Assembly: GCA_023238725.1 (NCBI GenBank)
Contig: CM041544.1
Location: 4,546,001-4,610,000, forward strand
Source: Scortum barcoo
Lineage: Eukaryota > Chordata > Actinopteri > Centrarchiformes > Terapontidae
DNA length: 64,000 nt
Direction: 5' to 3'
Under the pieces are notes generated by a model. That model was not told the DNA's origin. It made no database searches and was given only the letters and a program-made list of their open reading frames with translations. The position numbers and the translations under genes are program-made. Below are positions 1-11,695 of the stretch, piece after piece (within the stretch, counting starts at the first letter, position 1; each line of letters starts with the position of its first letter).

Positions 1-580
1 CCAGTATTCTACAACTGAAAGCCGATTCATATGTTCATCTGAATACTGAATTATTATTTTTGTATTGTTTACTTGTAATAAGTAAGCTTTGCAATATATT
101 GCAGTGCCATTTAGCTGGAACTTGATTTTGACTCTAAATGGGTCTTTACGTCCCATCTTGTCTCATATTGATATAATAAATATTGATGAATGAAAATCAT
201 AATGTAATGAACTCAAAACATATTTTTATAGGATTCTTAGCCTGAAGTATTGTTCTAATAAAAAATCCTTCCAATAAATATTTTATGTAATTATAATAAT
301 AATTATAATATTTAGTAATGTACTGAATGAGCACACATGGACTGTGGACCTGAACATGTTTGTAACTATTCTCACTGTTTGAATGTAAAGATATAAAAAA
401 TTAGACCATCTCTGATCCATCAGATCATCAACACACTTATCCAGACATTTCAATGTGTATTATGATAGCTAATATTATTTAATATGTCCCCATGTCATCT
501 GTGTGTCTCCTGGTGACCTTTGTGGGTTGATTCTAGAATGTTGGTTGCTGTGACTCAACAATGAGATTCTATCTGCAGAC
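1..580. other. AT-rich 5' flank, no gene seen
   Basis: AT-rich sequence with short runs such as the TTATAATAATAATTATAA block near 290-310. I see no exon, RNA gene or recognisable repeat. It is the upstream flank of the TATA-box gene that follows. Confidence 0.6.
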
Positions 581-582
581 CT

Positions 583-588
583 TATAAA
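583..588 (+). promoter_or_regulatory. TATA box of the first gene
   Basis: TATAAA lies about 25-30 bases before a likely transcription start near 610-615 and about 150 bases before the first ATG at 736. Position and spacing fit a focused TATA promoter, which suggests tissue-restricted rather than housekeeping expression. The start site itself is inferred. Confidence 0.55.
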
Positions 589-735
589 CCCCACCTCAAC
601 ACACTCTGCTCATTTGTACCTTGGAGATCAACTGTGTTTGACTACTCGTGTCGTTTTGTTGTTGGTTAGCAATCGTTGGCAATTTTTCCTCGTGGCTTTG
701 ACTGTTCTCTTTTTGGATACAGCAACATCATATCC

Positions 736-3700
736 ATGGAGAATATAAAAGGAAGCAAAGGAGTCTACAGACCCATCAGGGTATGTGAGAGTTTTTTTTT
801 TTACTAAACTTACACTTAGACTAGACATTTTCAGATGGTTAAACTTTTGAGTAACAAATGATAAACAACATTATCTTGTTTTCTTCTCAGGTGATGTTTG
901 ACACACCCATATATGAGCGGGCTGTGCAGACCTGCTGGCACATGGGCTCATATAAGTGTCAGGTAAGACACCCTATAGCTCTCATGTCTACATCACAATC
1001 AAACTGTAGCTTAAATCTTACACACAGTGTTGTGTACTATAATATAAAGACATGTAATCTCTTGTATATTTAGATCGCACTGGTGTATGAGCTTTTGAGG
1101 CTTCAGCAGAATAACCGGCTACCATCTGAGGTGACTGCTGAAGACATTATTCAGTTCCTGGTTGAGGAGAGCAAAAGCACCCATTGAGAGTGCAGTGAGT
1201 TACTTACACACACACAAACACATAGTCCAGGAATACACCTGATCATATCTCTGTCTGAAATGAGTAAGAGGAACAGTGAAAATTATATTTGTGATATCTC
1301 TTTGTTTGAAGGCTCTGGGAGTTTGAACTAGAGGACTATGACGCTGACGTCAGGCCTCTTCTAAAGCTGGTAAGACAACAATCCAAAGTAGTTTGAGATC
1401 AACTCAAACATTACACTTAATTTTTGCCTTAATGTTTCAAACCTGCTCATCACACCTCGTGCTTGTTTCAGGCTTGGGAGGTGAACACCAGCATGAAGAT
1501 GAGGGATGTTGAGTTTGAAGCCAGACGGCTGCTCACCTCCCCAGAAGCTGCCCCTCCCCAATTCAAGTAAGTCATATTTGACACATTTTTATCTTTTATA
1601 TCACTTGAAGTTCAGTGGTTGTGATGTCTCTGTGGTGATCTGAAGTTTTTGCTAAACAAACTTTCAATGGCTGTAACCTGCAGACATCCCAAGATCATCA
1701 GCCAGGCACAGACATACGCCAGGAGCCTGACAGAGCAGCAGCAGGAGGCCCATGGCCCCAAACTGCTTGGCCCACGGGAGGTGGTGATGGAGAGCTGGTT
1801 CCAAAAGTCCTGCAGGGCTTCTGGTTGCCTCCTCCTACTACCTCCTTCAACATGCCCTCCCAGCAGCTATGTATAATGGCTGTTGGGGTGACAAAAGCAG
1901 TTGAGGACCGGGTCTCCACTGCTCTGTCCTCCATGCGCTGTCAGGTCCCCTTCTCCCGCTCCATCAGAGATAACCTGGTCCTGTCTATCCAGGAGAAGGT
2001 TAGACAGGGTGAGGCCAAAGATGTCCTGGTGAAGAAGCTCAACTGCTTTGCAAAAGATGTGCTTAAGGCCATCACTGAAGTTGCAGCAGTTGAGATCCGT
2101 GCACTGTTTCAATCTCAGACTGTCACTACGGTGTCCAGTGCAACAAGAGAGCAGCCAAAACCTTGCCCTGAACTCAAATCTAATGTGGCTCCAGCTCCTT
2201 CTCCTCCTGAGCACAGGGGTGAGGAGCCCACCAAAGAGCCAGACACTGCTTTTGTGCTAGCTCCACCACCTCCTGAGACCCCTCCAGCTGAGATTACTTC
2301 TTCGGTCCTGGATACCAAGAATAAAAATGAAGAATCCACCAAAAAACCACCCTCTGCAGTGGATTCAGCTCCTCCACCTACTATGACCTCTCCAGCTGTG
2401 CAGGATGAACCAATGATCAATATCGATCCTTCTGCTAACACTGGGCTGGATGAAGCAGAGGAAGAGTCAGTGCCCACCTCAGAACCAGACTCTGCTGTGG
2501 TTACGACTCCACCTCCTCTGATACCCTCTGATGAAGATCCTGTCATCATTAAAGTGCAGAACCAAGATGAACCAATGATCAATGCCGAACCTACTGCCAA
2601 CACTGGCCTGGATGCCAACACCGGCCTGATGAAGCAGAGGAAGAGTCAGTGCCCACCTCAGAACCAGACTCTGCTGTGGTTACGACTCCACCTCCTCTGA
2701 TACCCTCTGATGAAGATCCTGTCATCATTAAACTGCAGGATGAACCAATGATCAATACTGATCCTTCTGCCAACACCGGCCTGGATGAAAGCAGAGGAAG
2801 AGTCAGTGCCCACCTCAGAACCAGACTCTGCTGTGGTTACGACTCCACCTCCTCTGATACCCTCTGATGAAGATCCTGTCATCATTAAAGTGCAGGAGGA
2901 ACCAATGATCAATGCCGAACCTACTGCCAACACTGGCCTGGATGAAGCAGAGGAAGAGTCAGTACCCACCTCAGAACCAGACTCTGCTGTGGTTACGACT
3001 CCACCTCCTCTGATACCCTCTGATGAAGATCCTGTCATCATTAAAGTGCAGGAGGAACCAATGATCAATGCCGAACCTACTGCCAACACCTGGCCTGGAT
3101 GAAGCAGAGGAAGAGTCAGTGCCCACCTCAGAACCAGACTCTGCTGTGGTTACGACTCCACCTCCTCTGATACCCTCTGATGAAGATCCTGTCATCATTA
3201 AAGTGCAGGAGGAACCAATGATCAATGCCGAACCTACTGCCAACACTGGCCTGGATGAAGCAGAGGAAGAGTCAGTGCCCACCTCAGAACCAGACTCTGC
3301 TGTGGTTACGACTCCACCTCCTCTGATACCCTCTGATGAAGATCCTGTCATCATTAAAGTGCAGGAGGAACCAATGATCAATGCCGAACCTACTGCCAAC
3401 ACCTGGCCTGGATGAAGCAGAGGAAGAGTCAGTACCCACCTCAGAACCAGACTCTGCTGTGGTTAACGACTCCACCTCCTCTGATACCCTCTGATGAAGA
3501 TCCTGTCATCATTAAAGTGCAGGAGGAACCAATGATCAATGCCGAACCTACTGCCAACACTGGCCTGGATGAAGCAGAGGAAGAGTCAGTACCCACCTCA
3601 GAACCAGACTCTGCTGTGGTTACGACTCCACCTCCTCTGATCCCCATTGATGAACCTCCTGTCATCACTAAAGTGCAGGATGAGCTGATCATCACAGAGC

Positions 3701-3956
3701 AGCCAGTCAAGGTGGATGAATCCCTCCGCACCACGACAAGTAAGACTTTTTACTGATACTAATTTGAGCAAAAAGTTCCATTTACACTGTGGTTAACTGT
3801 TTCTTCTGCTGTGATGAGCTTAGGCACTGACTGTCCTCATTTGTTTTTTCAGAAGTCAAAAAGACAAAAAAGCGTGGATTCAGCGGCTTCCGCAGGTGGC
3901 TGCAGAAAAAAGTCTGCTGCTGCTTCCGGCCTGAGGATGACAGAGAGATGGAATAA
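736..3956 (+). CDS. Unrecognised multi-exon gene with a 156-bp coding tandem repeat; frame-broken as assembled
   Basis: I do not recognise this gene. Exons with good splice sites: 736-780, 891-962, 1074-1194, 1312-1369, 1472-1566, 1684-3739, 3853-3956. The N-terminal exons encode a compact region (for example DTPIYERAVQTCWHMGSY, then IALVYELLRLQQNNRLP). Exon 6 encodes a helical stretch (TKAVEDRVSTALSSMRC) and then acidic, proline-rich 52-residue repeats containing TTPPPLIPSDEDPVIIKVQ. The last exon encodes a basic tail with GFRRWLQKKVCCCFRPED and the stop at 3954. Exon 6 ends in phase 1 and joins the last exon in frame (codon AAA). In this sequence exon 3 has an in-frame TGA at 1184-1186, exon 6 changes frame near 1803-1825, and the repeats change frame five times. 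Either it is a young pseudogene or the assembly has homopolymer errors. A cytoplasmic, membrane-tethered scaffold is only a guess from the tail. Confidence 0.65.
2452..3720 (+). repeat. Coding tandem repeat, about 8 copies of a 156-bp (52-codon) unit
   Basis: The start of each unit (GAAGCAGAGGAAGAGTCAGT) recurs at 2452, 2631, 2787, 2944, 3101, 3257, 3414 and 3571. Spacings are 179, 156, 157, 157, 156, 157 and 157. Middle copies are nearly identical, so amplification was recent. The first unit has an in-frame 18-bp internal duplication, an in-frame 6-bp insertion, and one missing G. Other copies carry single extra bases (an A at 2788-2790, a C near 3090, a C near 3403, an A near 3466). The offsets sum to a multiple of three, so the last copy is back in the frame of the first. 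Confidence 0.9.
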
Positions 3957-4013
3957 AATCACCTCTGTAAAATCCTATTCTAATTTTGCATTGCTGTTAT
4001 TGGTGTTATTGTG

Positions 4014-4019
4014 AATAAA
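4014..4019 (+). terminator. Poly(A) signal of the first gene
   Basis: AATAAA lies 58 bases after the stop codon, implying a very short 3' UTR. A second AATAAA at 3952-3957 overlaps the stop codon itself (GAATAAAATC). Confidence 0.6.
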
Positions 4020-4075
4020 AAAAACGGTATTAACATTAAGAGACTTTACAAGAGTTGTGTGCTTGTATACAGTAT

Positions 4076-4078
<3 letters not shown>

Positions 4079-4129
<51 letters not shown>
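4079..4129. repeat. (TA)n microsatellite
   Basis: About 50 bases of uninterrupted TA dinucleotides just beyond the 3' end of the first gene. Confidence 0.95.
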
Positions 4130-4133
<4 letters not shown>

Positions 4134-6472
4134 ACTTCATATAGTATACTACATTACATTACAAAATGTTAAGCTGCTTACACAGTATTGCATCAGCAAT
4201 AATAATTAAATAATAAAACACTCTGACAGTGGGCATTCGACAACCTGATGAGTACTTTTAATTTGACACTTTAAGTATGTTTTGCTGCTACTTGGTTCCA
4301 AAACAAAAGGGCTGCATGGGAGCACTGCTTGGAGGAAGTGATCTGGGGCTCAACTTAACTCAACTGACTTCAAAGGCTGCCAGGAATATTATAATTCAGA
4401 TTTTAATTTCAGATTTTATTTGCTTATAATTATGGATGCTCTGATCAGGATTTTTAGGCCCAATCATTGAAAGCAGCCAATCCAATCACCAATGAAACGG
4501 TGTATTTGAAAATCTTTTCATTTTTCATGTAGGAGTAACTACTTATTACTATTCTTGACCACACTGGAATAACTATCAAAACGAAGTGATGGAAAAGTAC
4601 CATGAACTGAAAACAGTTGATTTCTGGTTACTTTCCACCACTGGTTACTGGGAGTAGTTTAGAGCTTAACAAACACAGCTGTCCTGTGGGATAACACAAA
4701 TTCAATTTTATAAAATTTAAATGGGTATCGAAGTGGAGGTGTAGTGCACCTATGATGTACAAATGTTGTGGTTTGTTTCTCATGTGATAAAACCACTGTA
4801 ACTGTAGTGACAAGTTTATATACATTATAACTGAGCACATTTGTTTATGTTAGGTTGTTATAGACTGGAGAAATAAAATTATAAAATTCACTCAAAGGCC
4901 ACACTGGCATCTTTTACGGTGGAATGTTTTCTTGCATGTAACACAATGTATGGCCTGACATCATGAATCAATCAAAACACCTTACATGTTGACATGACAT
5001 CCTTCCAGTCAAGCCATTCTAGGGGTTTGTAGTTAAATTATCTCCTGTGTTTTGTGTCATCTGATCTTCTGGTGAGCCTGTATAGAGACCACGAATCAAG
5101 ATTTCAACACCAAGTCTGATTCTGTACAACGCTGGACTCCTCATACAATGATCTGGCTACAACCTCCAGAGAGAGAGAGCTTCTACCATACTGTTAACAC
5201 TCTACACATGCCACATAACCAGCTATATAGCTGTTCAGTGGGTCTAAACTCTGATATATTTCAAACCTGTTTTTTCAATTAAGAGTTGCTTCTCAGAACC
5301 CAACTCTAACTGCTTACACCACCTTTCCACATCTTCAGTGGGACCTGGTTTCACAAACCACTGGGCTGTGTCACAACGTCGTGAAGAAATGGACCAAAAT
5401 GTCATGCTAACCTTTCCACTGTTCACAGAGGGATACATTAGGGATCTATTTAAAGTCTGGTGGGAGGTGGTGGGAGGGAATGCAGTAGAGGGACAGGAAG
5501 AGGGAGGGGAACAGTCACAAAGTGTCTCAAAGAAAATAGAAAAATGTGCACTGTAAATAGAGATCTATATGGTCCAGTTCTATACTACTCAGATATTGTG
5601 TTTTGAAGGGGGAAAAAAGCTCTTTATTTTCAGCCCCTCAAAGGTGAAAAGTACACTGAGGGCTGAATAATGCATCTTCGCTGTCAACGCCAGCTGTCTT
5701 CGTATGAACACACATAAAACACTAAAGTTGCAGTATGTGCTGCAGCGGGATGGTGTTGATGTACCATAAATCATTCATCTGAGATCCCAATTTAAGATCA
5801 TTTCCAGGAAGTGTTTCATGCGCAAACATGTGTTGCATGCGTGTACTAACCACGAGAAAGAAGACTTTTATTATCAGTGTATCACCGCACACAAAAAGCA
5901 GTGGAAGCACGAAAAGGGAGTTCAGACAGACAGACTATGGAGACAGCGTACTTGTGCACTGCCACACTGTGCTCAGGCCAAAGCATGAAATGGATGACAC
6001 TGCCTTTAAGTGTGTGTTTAAGGTGAGAGGAAATGGACACTGTGGCCTAGTTCTTTTCCCTTAGCAGCTCTGATCTGAAGCACAGGCAGGACACATCGTG
6101 TTCTGGCCCAGATACACCTGACTTCTATTAGTCCTCACAGGTATTTAGGACAAGCTGTACATTCAGCTCAACCAGTCAGGTGTGCGCTCATATGATGCCC
6201 TGGCCCAAACCCAATTTGCAAAACCCCTACACTTTTACACAACACCTTTTCTAACTCTTTGAAATGGACTGAGACACATCTCCTTCCACACCTGAAAGTA
6301 GCGGCGTGACTGTTTTTATAGACCTCTGATCTCCGAAGTGAAGGAGGTTTGTTTGCATACACACTCCCGCGGGGTACACTGGGCAGCTGGAAAGGAGGAG
6401 CCTCTGTCAGATTTAATAGAGTCACATTTCAGAAGCCATTGACTATAAAGAATTTCAAGACTAAGAATATGG

Positions 6473-6473
<1 letters not shown>

Positions 6474-6515
<42 letters not shown>
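6474..6515. repeat. (TG)n microsatellite
   Basis: About 21 uninterrupted TG units. Confidence 0.95.
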
Positions 6516-6516
<1 letters not shown>

Positions 6517-8048
6517 CACTGTGTTTGAATGCGCGCTTGAGTAACCTGGAAACTGTCTGCAGTAACCTGAGATCTTAAACTTCAAGAAAGAAACATGGTT
6601 TACTTAATTGGCATAAGGGATTCAGCGAAATCTAGTTAGCATGGCTAGATTTCTGCTGGAAATTCTCAGCTACGTGTGCACTGAACTATAACTTGGTTTT
6701 TTACAAAAGTACTTGTGCATGACTACCGCTTCAGCCAGAGGAAGTATTGCTTTGTGCATCTGGATGAAAGGGCAGATTATTACTTGTAGTGGTGCATCCT
6801 AGTGTCCAAAATAATTAAATCCAAAGCCCTTGGTTAAAAAAGATGGTTGGGGGGTAGGGGAGAAATCGGATTACTGATTAACTGCATGTAAACACGGGTT
6901 TTACAGCAACGTCGATGTAAAGGCGTTATGTCATTTCCTGCCCTAACCTGATTTTTCTCTTGTTTGTTGCGTGCATGTGCACATAATGACTGACAAACCC
7001 CCCTTTGGCAACACAAGTGAGCTCAAAGCTCTACATAAAGAGGTACAGCGGTGGTGGGTGGTGTGGTGGTCTAACATCAAAGACACCGGCCAATAGGCAG
7101 GCTGTCCCGTCCTATCCTCTTGCAGTAACGCGAAGAACAGAGTCACCTTCCCCTGACCTCATTCTCTCAGTTACGAGGTTAAGAGCCTCTGGAAAAAAAA
7201 TTAATCTCAGAAAGACAGCCATGACAAAATATGATCATTTCATCATCAGTTCAAAGGTTTTGCAATCAGAGACAGAAATACTGCAGTTTCAAATGTAAGG
7301 ATAGTAGATTAAACTGTTCTCTTTTTAAAAAGTTCATAATGGACATCTTCTACTTTTATTTTATTGTGTTTATGTTACACCCTATCATATATAAAGATCA
7401 TGCCTTTTAAAAACCAACAAAACAAGAGCAGGGAATAGATTAAACTGTGTCCATCTCTTCTAACATAAGCTACAATCACTGGCATGTACAACCAATTAGT
7501 TAATGACCCACAGCGGTAACAGAGAGTTAAGTAACTTACTCGGTCAAGAAACATTATCAACAACGTGTGTCCACGGTTCTGGAGTTTAGGTTAACATTTG
7601 CACCTCTGTTGTACTCCTTATTGAATATGGGGATATTTACACTCAGGCCAGTGTTACTCAAAATAGCATGTTTAATCTTCAACAGTTAGGACTGTAAACT
7701 GTATTTGTGATGTCGGAGGATGGAAAGCTTGACAGGCTTTGTGACTGTGATTTGAGGGGGGCTTAGCAAACAGTCAATAATGAACTTAAAAACCCATGTG
7801 AGTATTAAATACTTCATCAAACTGTTGAGGCCTAAACACTAAAACGTTTAGAGAATAAACAGTACTTAAAGGTTTAAACTATTTTAATGCAGACGTAATG
7901 TAGGAATGCTGAGATTATCTAAAAACTGATTTTAATTGGTTTGCATGGGCAATAAAGTCTGGGCCGGCTGCTAAATTAAACGTAGGAGCCCAGGGTTTGT
8001 CTCACCACACTGCACAGAGGCCTCCCCACACAGTCAGATACACATATA

Positions 8049-8080
8049 CACACACAAACACAAACACACACACACACACC
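8049..8080. repeat. Imperfect (CA)n microsatellite
   Basis: CA repeats with CAAA interruptions, ending in a run of perfect CA units. Confidence 0.8.
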
Positions 8081-9489
8081 CTGCGTAATGAATGGGATTA
8101 CAAACTACAGAGAGTTTACATCTGTCGGTCTGTCAAGCAACTTGTGTTGACTTTGTGATTTGCGATCCGAGGCTTTATCCTCTCCGATCCTCCTCATTTG
8201 CTGCGAGGTTGCCTGAGCACGGGCACAGTGAAAATGTACTTACAGTTCCACTCAGGTTTCCCGCAGGAATTGGCTAGGCGAGACCGCTGCTTCTCTTCCC
8301 TCTGTCATGAATCTAGTTCAGTAATTGAAGCAGCGGGAACGAAGTGAACGCGGGCTGAAAGCAGTTATATATGTCTCCAGCAAAGATCTGTACGACCGCA
8401 GAGCCAAATATTGAACTAACCTCGCGACTGCTGCAAGGGTGCCTACAGGTAACTGTTTTGTTTGCTTTATTAGACGCTCCCTTTATCCGTTCTCCTCTTT
8501 CATTTCCCATGAAAAGGATTTATGCTCAACAATAAAGCTCCCAGGCTCCTCCAAAGGGTCAAAAACAGCAAAAAAGGAAAAACACAACAGTCAGCGGGTA
8601 CGAGAGGATCCACACACAGACACCGGCCCTATTTCAATTGCATTCCCCCCTCGTCCTAATCCCTTCCTCCCTGACACAGAAGCAGACAGAGACGCACACG
8701 ACTCAACGAGCGAGAACGACCTTTCATCCCTCTGTTGTCACCTCGGCATCACGCTGAGCTCGTCTCTTTGAATACTCCTTCGCTCTGGCACCGGAGCCGC
8801 TACAACTGTCATTACCTGCACAGCACCTAAAGCAAACACGGTTACATAAGACTGGGGAGATGGACAAAAAAGTGCACATGAAGCACTGTGAGCTGCTTTT
8901 TTATGAGCTGTCGCAAAGCTTGTGCAGAGGAGGAGATTTGTCTCAAATTGAAATTGTGACGTGTACACTCGCGGTATAATCGATAGATCAGGGGATATTT
9001 GGACACGGCAGGAGAGGCACAGGTGTAAACGATCAAATGAATTATGGCTGAATTCCATTTAGCTGCCTCAGTTTTGGGGTCCTGGTATCACACTGTCACA
9101 CCATCATGATCGACTGGGACACTTGAATGGAACGGAGCCATCGCCGTCATTATTAGCAACACCTGTGCTTTTCCTGCTATCACATGTCAAACTGTCTGCT
9201 GTGAAAAGGGCTGAGCGAGGCTGCCAACAGAAGCAGAAGATGCACTCAGTCAGATGTACCAACATTATAAGACCTGACATACCAGCAGTTTGTCATTATT
9301 ACCATGGTGGCAAACCATGCAGCTGTTAAATCGAAATGCACTTTACACTTTAAACGTAGTGATTATCTTCGAATGTCAGAGAAATGTCAAGTATACATCT
9401 AATATACTATCTCAATAAATGTGAACTAATTTTTTTTTTCTAGAAAAAATAAAGCAGGATTACGTTGGAGGAAAACCTGAACACATCAA

Positions 9490-9845
9490 TTACTTTCATC
9501 TCACCAGTGACGGTTTTCACAAGCTTTCAGTGCTTACACTCCAGCTGACAACTCGACTCCTGCTAACGCTCGCACTTCAAGTGACACTTCAAACCCTTTC
9601 AAGTCTCCGCTCTCCACCTCTGAACAATGAAAAACTTCCAATGTTCACGCGCAGTTAGTTCCGACTGCTTTCTGCGCTCGCCCTGAAACATTTTCTTATT
9701 ACAACTGGCATCCCTTTTTTTTCTCCCCACTTTTTCCACTTCAACTGCCACTTTCAGCTCAATTTATCAACCTCTTCTTTAAGTTTACACTCGAATTACA
9801 CTTTGACTAACATTTAAACTCCCTTCAGTGCTTTCAGCTTCCACT
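9490..9845. repeat. Degenerate CTTTCA / CACTTCAA-rich region
   Basis: Short related words (CTTTCAG, CACTTCAA, TTTACACT, CAGTGCTT) recur about every 20-40 bases. CTTTCAGTGCTT near the left edge has a counterpart CAGTGCTTTCAG near the right edge. No open frame or known family was identified. It looks like an old minisatellite or a compositionally biased element. Confidence 0.4.
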
Positions 9846-10767
9846 AAAGGAGAATCTGTGAGCGCTCTTCAGTTCCTTTCGGTTTTGACTGAAAGGAATC
9901 GAAGAGCAGGAAATTAAATGTTGTCATACATTTGTTTACTGCAAGCTCAACGATGCAACAAGGGAAACAGTTAACTGAAATGTAGTTACAATCTGAGACC
10001 CAATGAAACTGCACTATCGCCAAGACAGTATTCCCCACCTATTGCTAAGGCCAATTATGGCGGCCCTGTGCTGTGGCAAGAGGCCAGTAGCTGCAGGCAG
10101 CCATGAAGTTGAGATGAATAAAGAGAGTGAGAGAAATTGAGGGTATGTAACAAAGATGAAAGAAAGTGAGAGCCTCAGTATTCAGTGCAAGTAATCAGCC
10201 ATCTCTCTCTGCATCTATCTTTATCCTCAACCAAATCTGCTTTCATTGCCTCATACACTTATCCTTGACGGGAAGAGCAGCAGTCACGCACACACACTCA
10301 GACATTCAGGCAGGCACAGGCGCGCACACATGCCGGCACACAGAATCGAAGTTTATCATCCACAGAAGTGGAAATTTGCCTTTGGCTTAACGAGGATGAT
10401 CACGTGCGCACGACAACGTAACAACACAGCAAACAAGGCAACACAATTAACAGCGTCTTCTGTGCGTGCAATCACACACACATTTTGAATACTTTGTAAA
10501 TCTTCTGGAGCAAAAATAACAAGCACACGGGGTCCGTGCCTGTGCTCAATTAAAGCGGGCATGCGTCAGTTCTGCACTCCCTCCTGAACGCTGCAGCACA
10601 TTCACAACAAGTGCCCTCTTTCAAAAAGCGACAAGCTAGTGCTGTTCCAAGTTTGGATGAGGACTTGGAGAGAGTGAAGTGCTCCTTTGTCTGCAGCCTG
10701 GCTTATGGTTAAACAGCCTATATGCACTCAGTCAGCTGGGCTAACAACTCTGTGGAGGGAGACTCAC

Positions 10768-11095
10768 TCACATTAGGGCTGCAATTAATGACTGGGTTCT
10801 TTATTGGTTCGTTTATTGACCACTCTCCCAACTGAGGGATGATTCAGTTGGTATATAAAAATCCCAATTTTTTTTTTCATCAGAAATTATAAACATACAA
10901 CAATATAAACATACAATTATAAACAATTACAAACATACATGATGTCATGTGCTCACTTGAGTTGGTTCAGCAGTCCAGCAGTCAATGCGCCATAGTCATC
11001 AAAGAAGACAGACAATTCTACATTTAAGATGCTGAAGCAGCTGTTTGACATCTCTGCCTGAAAACTGAATCGACTAATCACAAGTGCCGCAGTCA
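10768..11095. repeat. Degraded teleost interspersed repeat ('agggctgcaattaatga' type)
   Basis: Begins TTAGGGCTGCAATTAATGA, contains TCTACATTTAAGATGCTGAAGC and ends near AACTGAATCGACTAATCA. These match my memory of a widespread non-autonomous fish repeat whose ends are rich in ATTAATCGAT-like words. The class is not certain. No protein is encoded. Confidence 0.5.
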
Positions 11096-11419
11096 GATTC
11101 TGAACACACGGCTCATCATTATTCACTCAGGACGTGGTGCAGAACTGTGGTTTCCAACCACGAGATGAATCTGAGGGGTCGTATGATCATCGACAAGAAA
11201 AGAAAAAAAGCTGCTCCACAAGATTACATTTATTTGGCTTGTGAAATACTGAATGTTAATACCTCTTTGGACCTTTAAAAATCTTTTAAATGAAACCATC
11301 TGAGAGTGGAGAATCTTTTTATTTAATGAGCCCAACTGGACATTGCTTCATTTTAAAGGAAGAATTTCTAGACTTTGCCTTCTTTCATTATAATATCTGT
11401 ATCATGTGTGTGCAGTAAA

Positions 11420-11695
11420 TATAAAGCGACCGCCAGCAGCTGGTGAGCTCAGCTTAGAACAAACACTCCAAACAGAGAAACAGCTAGCCTGGCTCTGTCC
11501 GAAGCCACCTAGCAACAGCTCTAAAGCTCACTGAAAAATACATCATATCTCACTTATGTGATCGGTATAGAAACTGAAGTGTGGTGTTTATGTGTACAAC
11601 TATTTTTCTGCCAGGCACAGTGACTGCGTACAACCTCAGGGTGAAGACAAGACTTCAGGAAGTTACCCTCCCCAGCTGAGAAATAGTCTGACACA
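11420..11695. repeat. Teleost interspersed repeat ('cagctagcctggctctgtc' type), copy 1
   Basis: Contains GAAACAGCTAGCCTGGCTCTG, then CTCTAAAGCTCACTGAAAA, and GACTTCAGGAAGTTACC further on, in the order I recall for a common fish repeat. Related fragments occur at 18486-18605 and 32860-33160. Confidence 0.55.

Noticed and set aside
2115..3734. Long minus-strand frames rich in G, S and T opposite the tandem repeat
   Set aside because: They are the reverse complement of a proline/acidic repeat, recur with the repeat period, and have no splice or start support.
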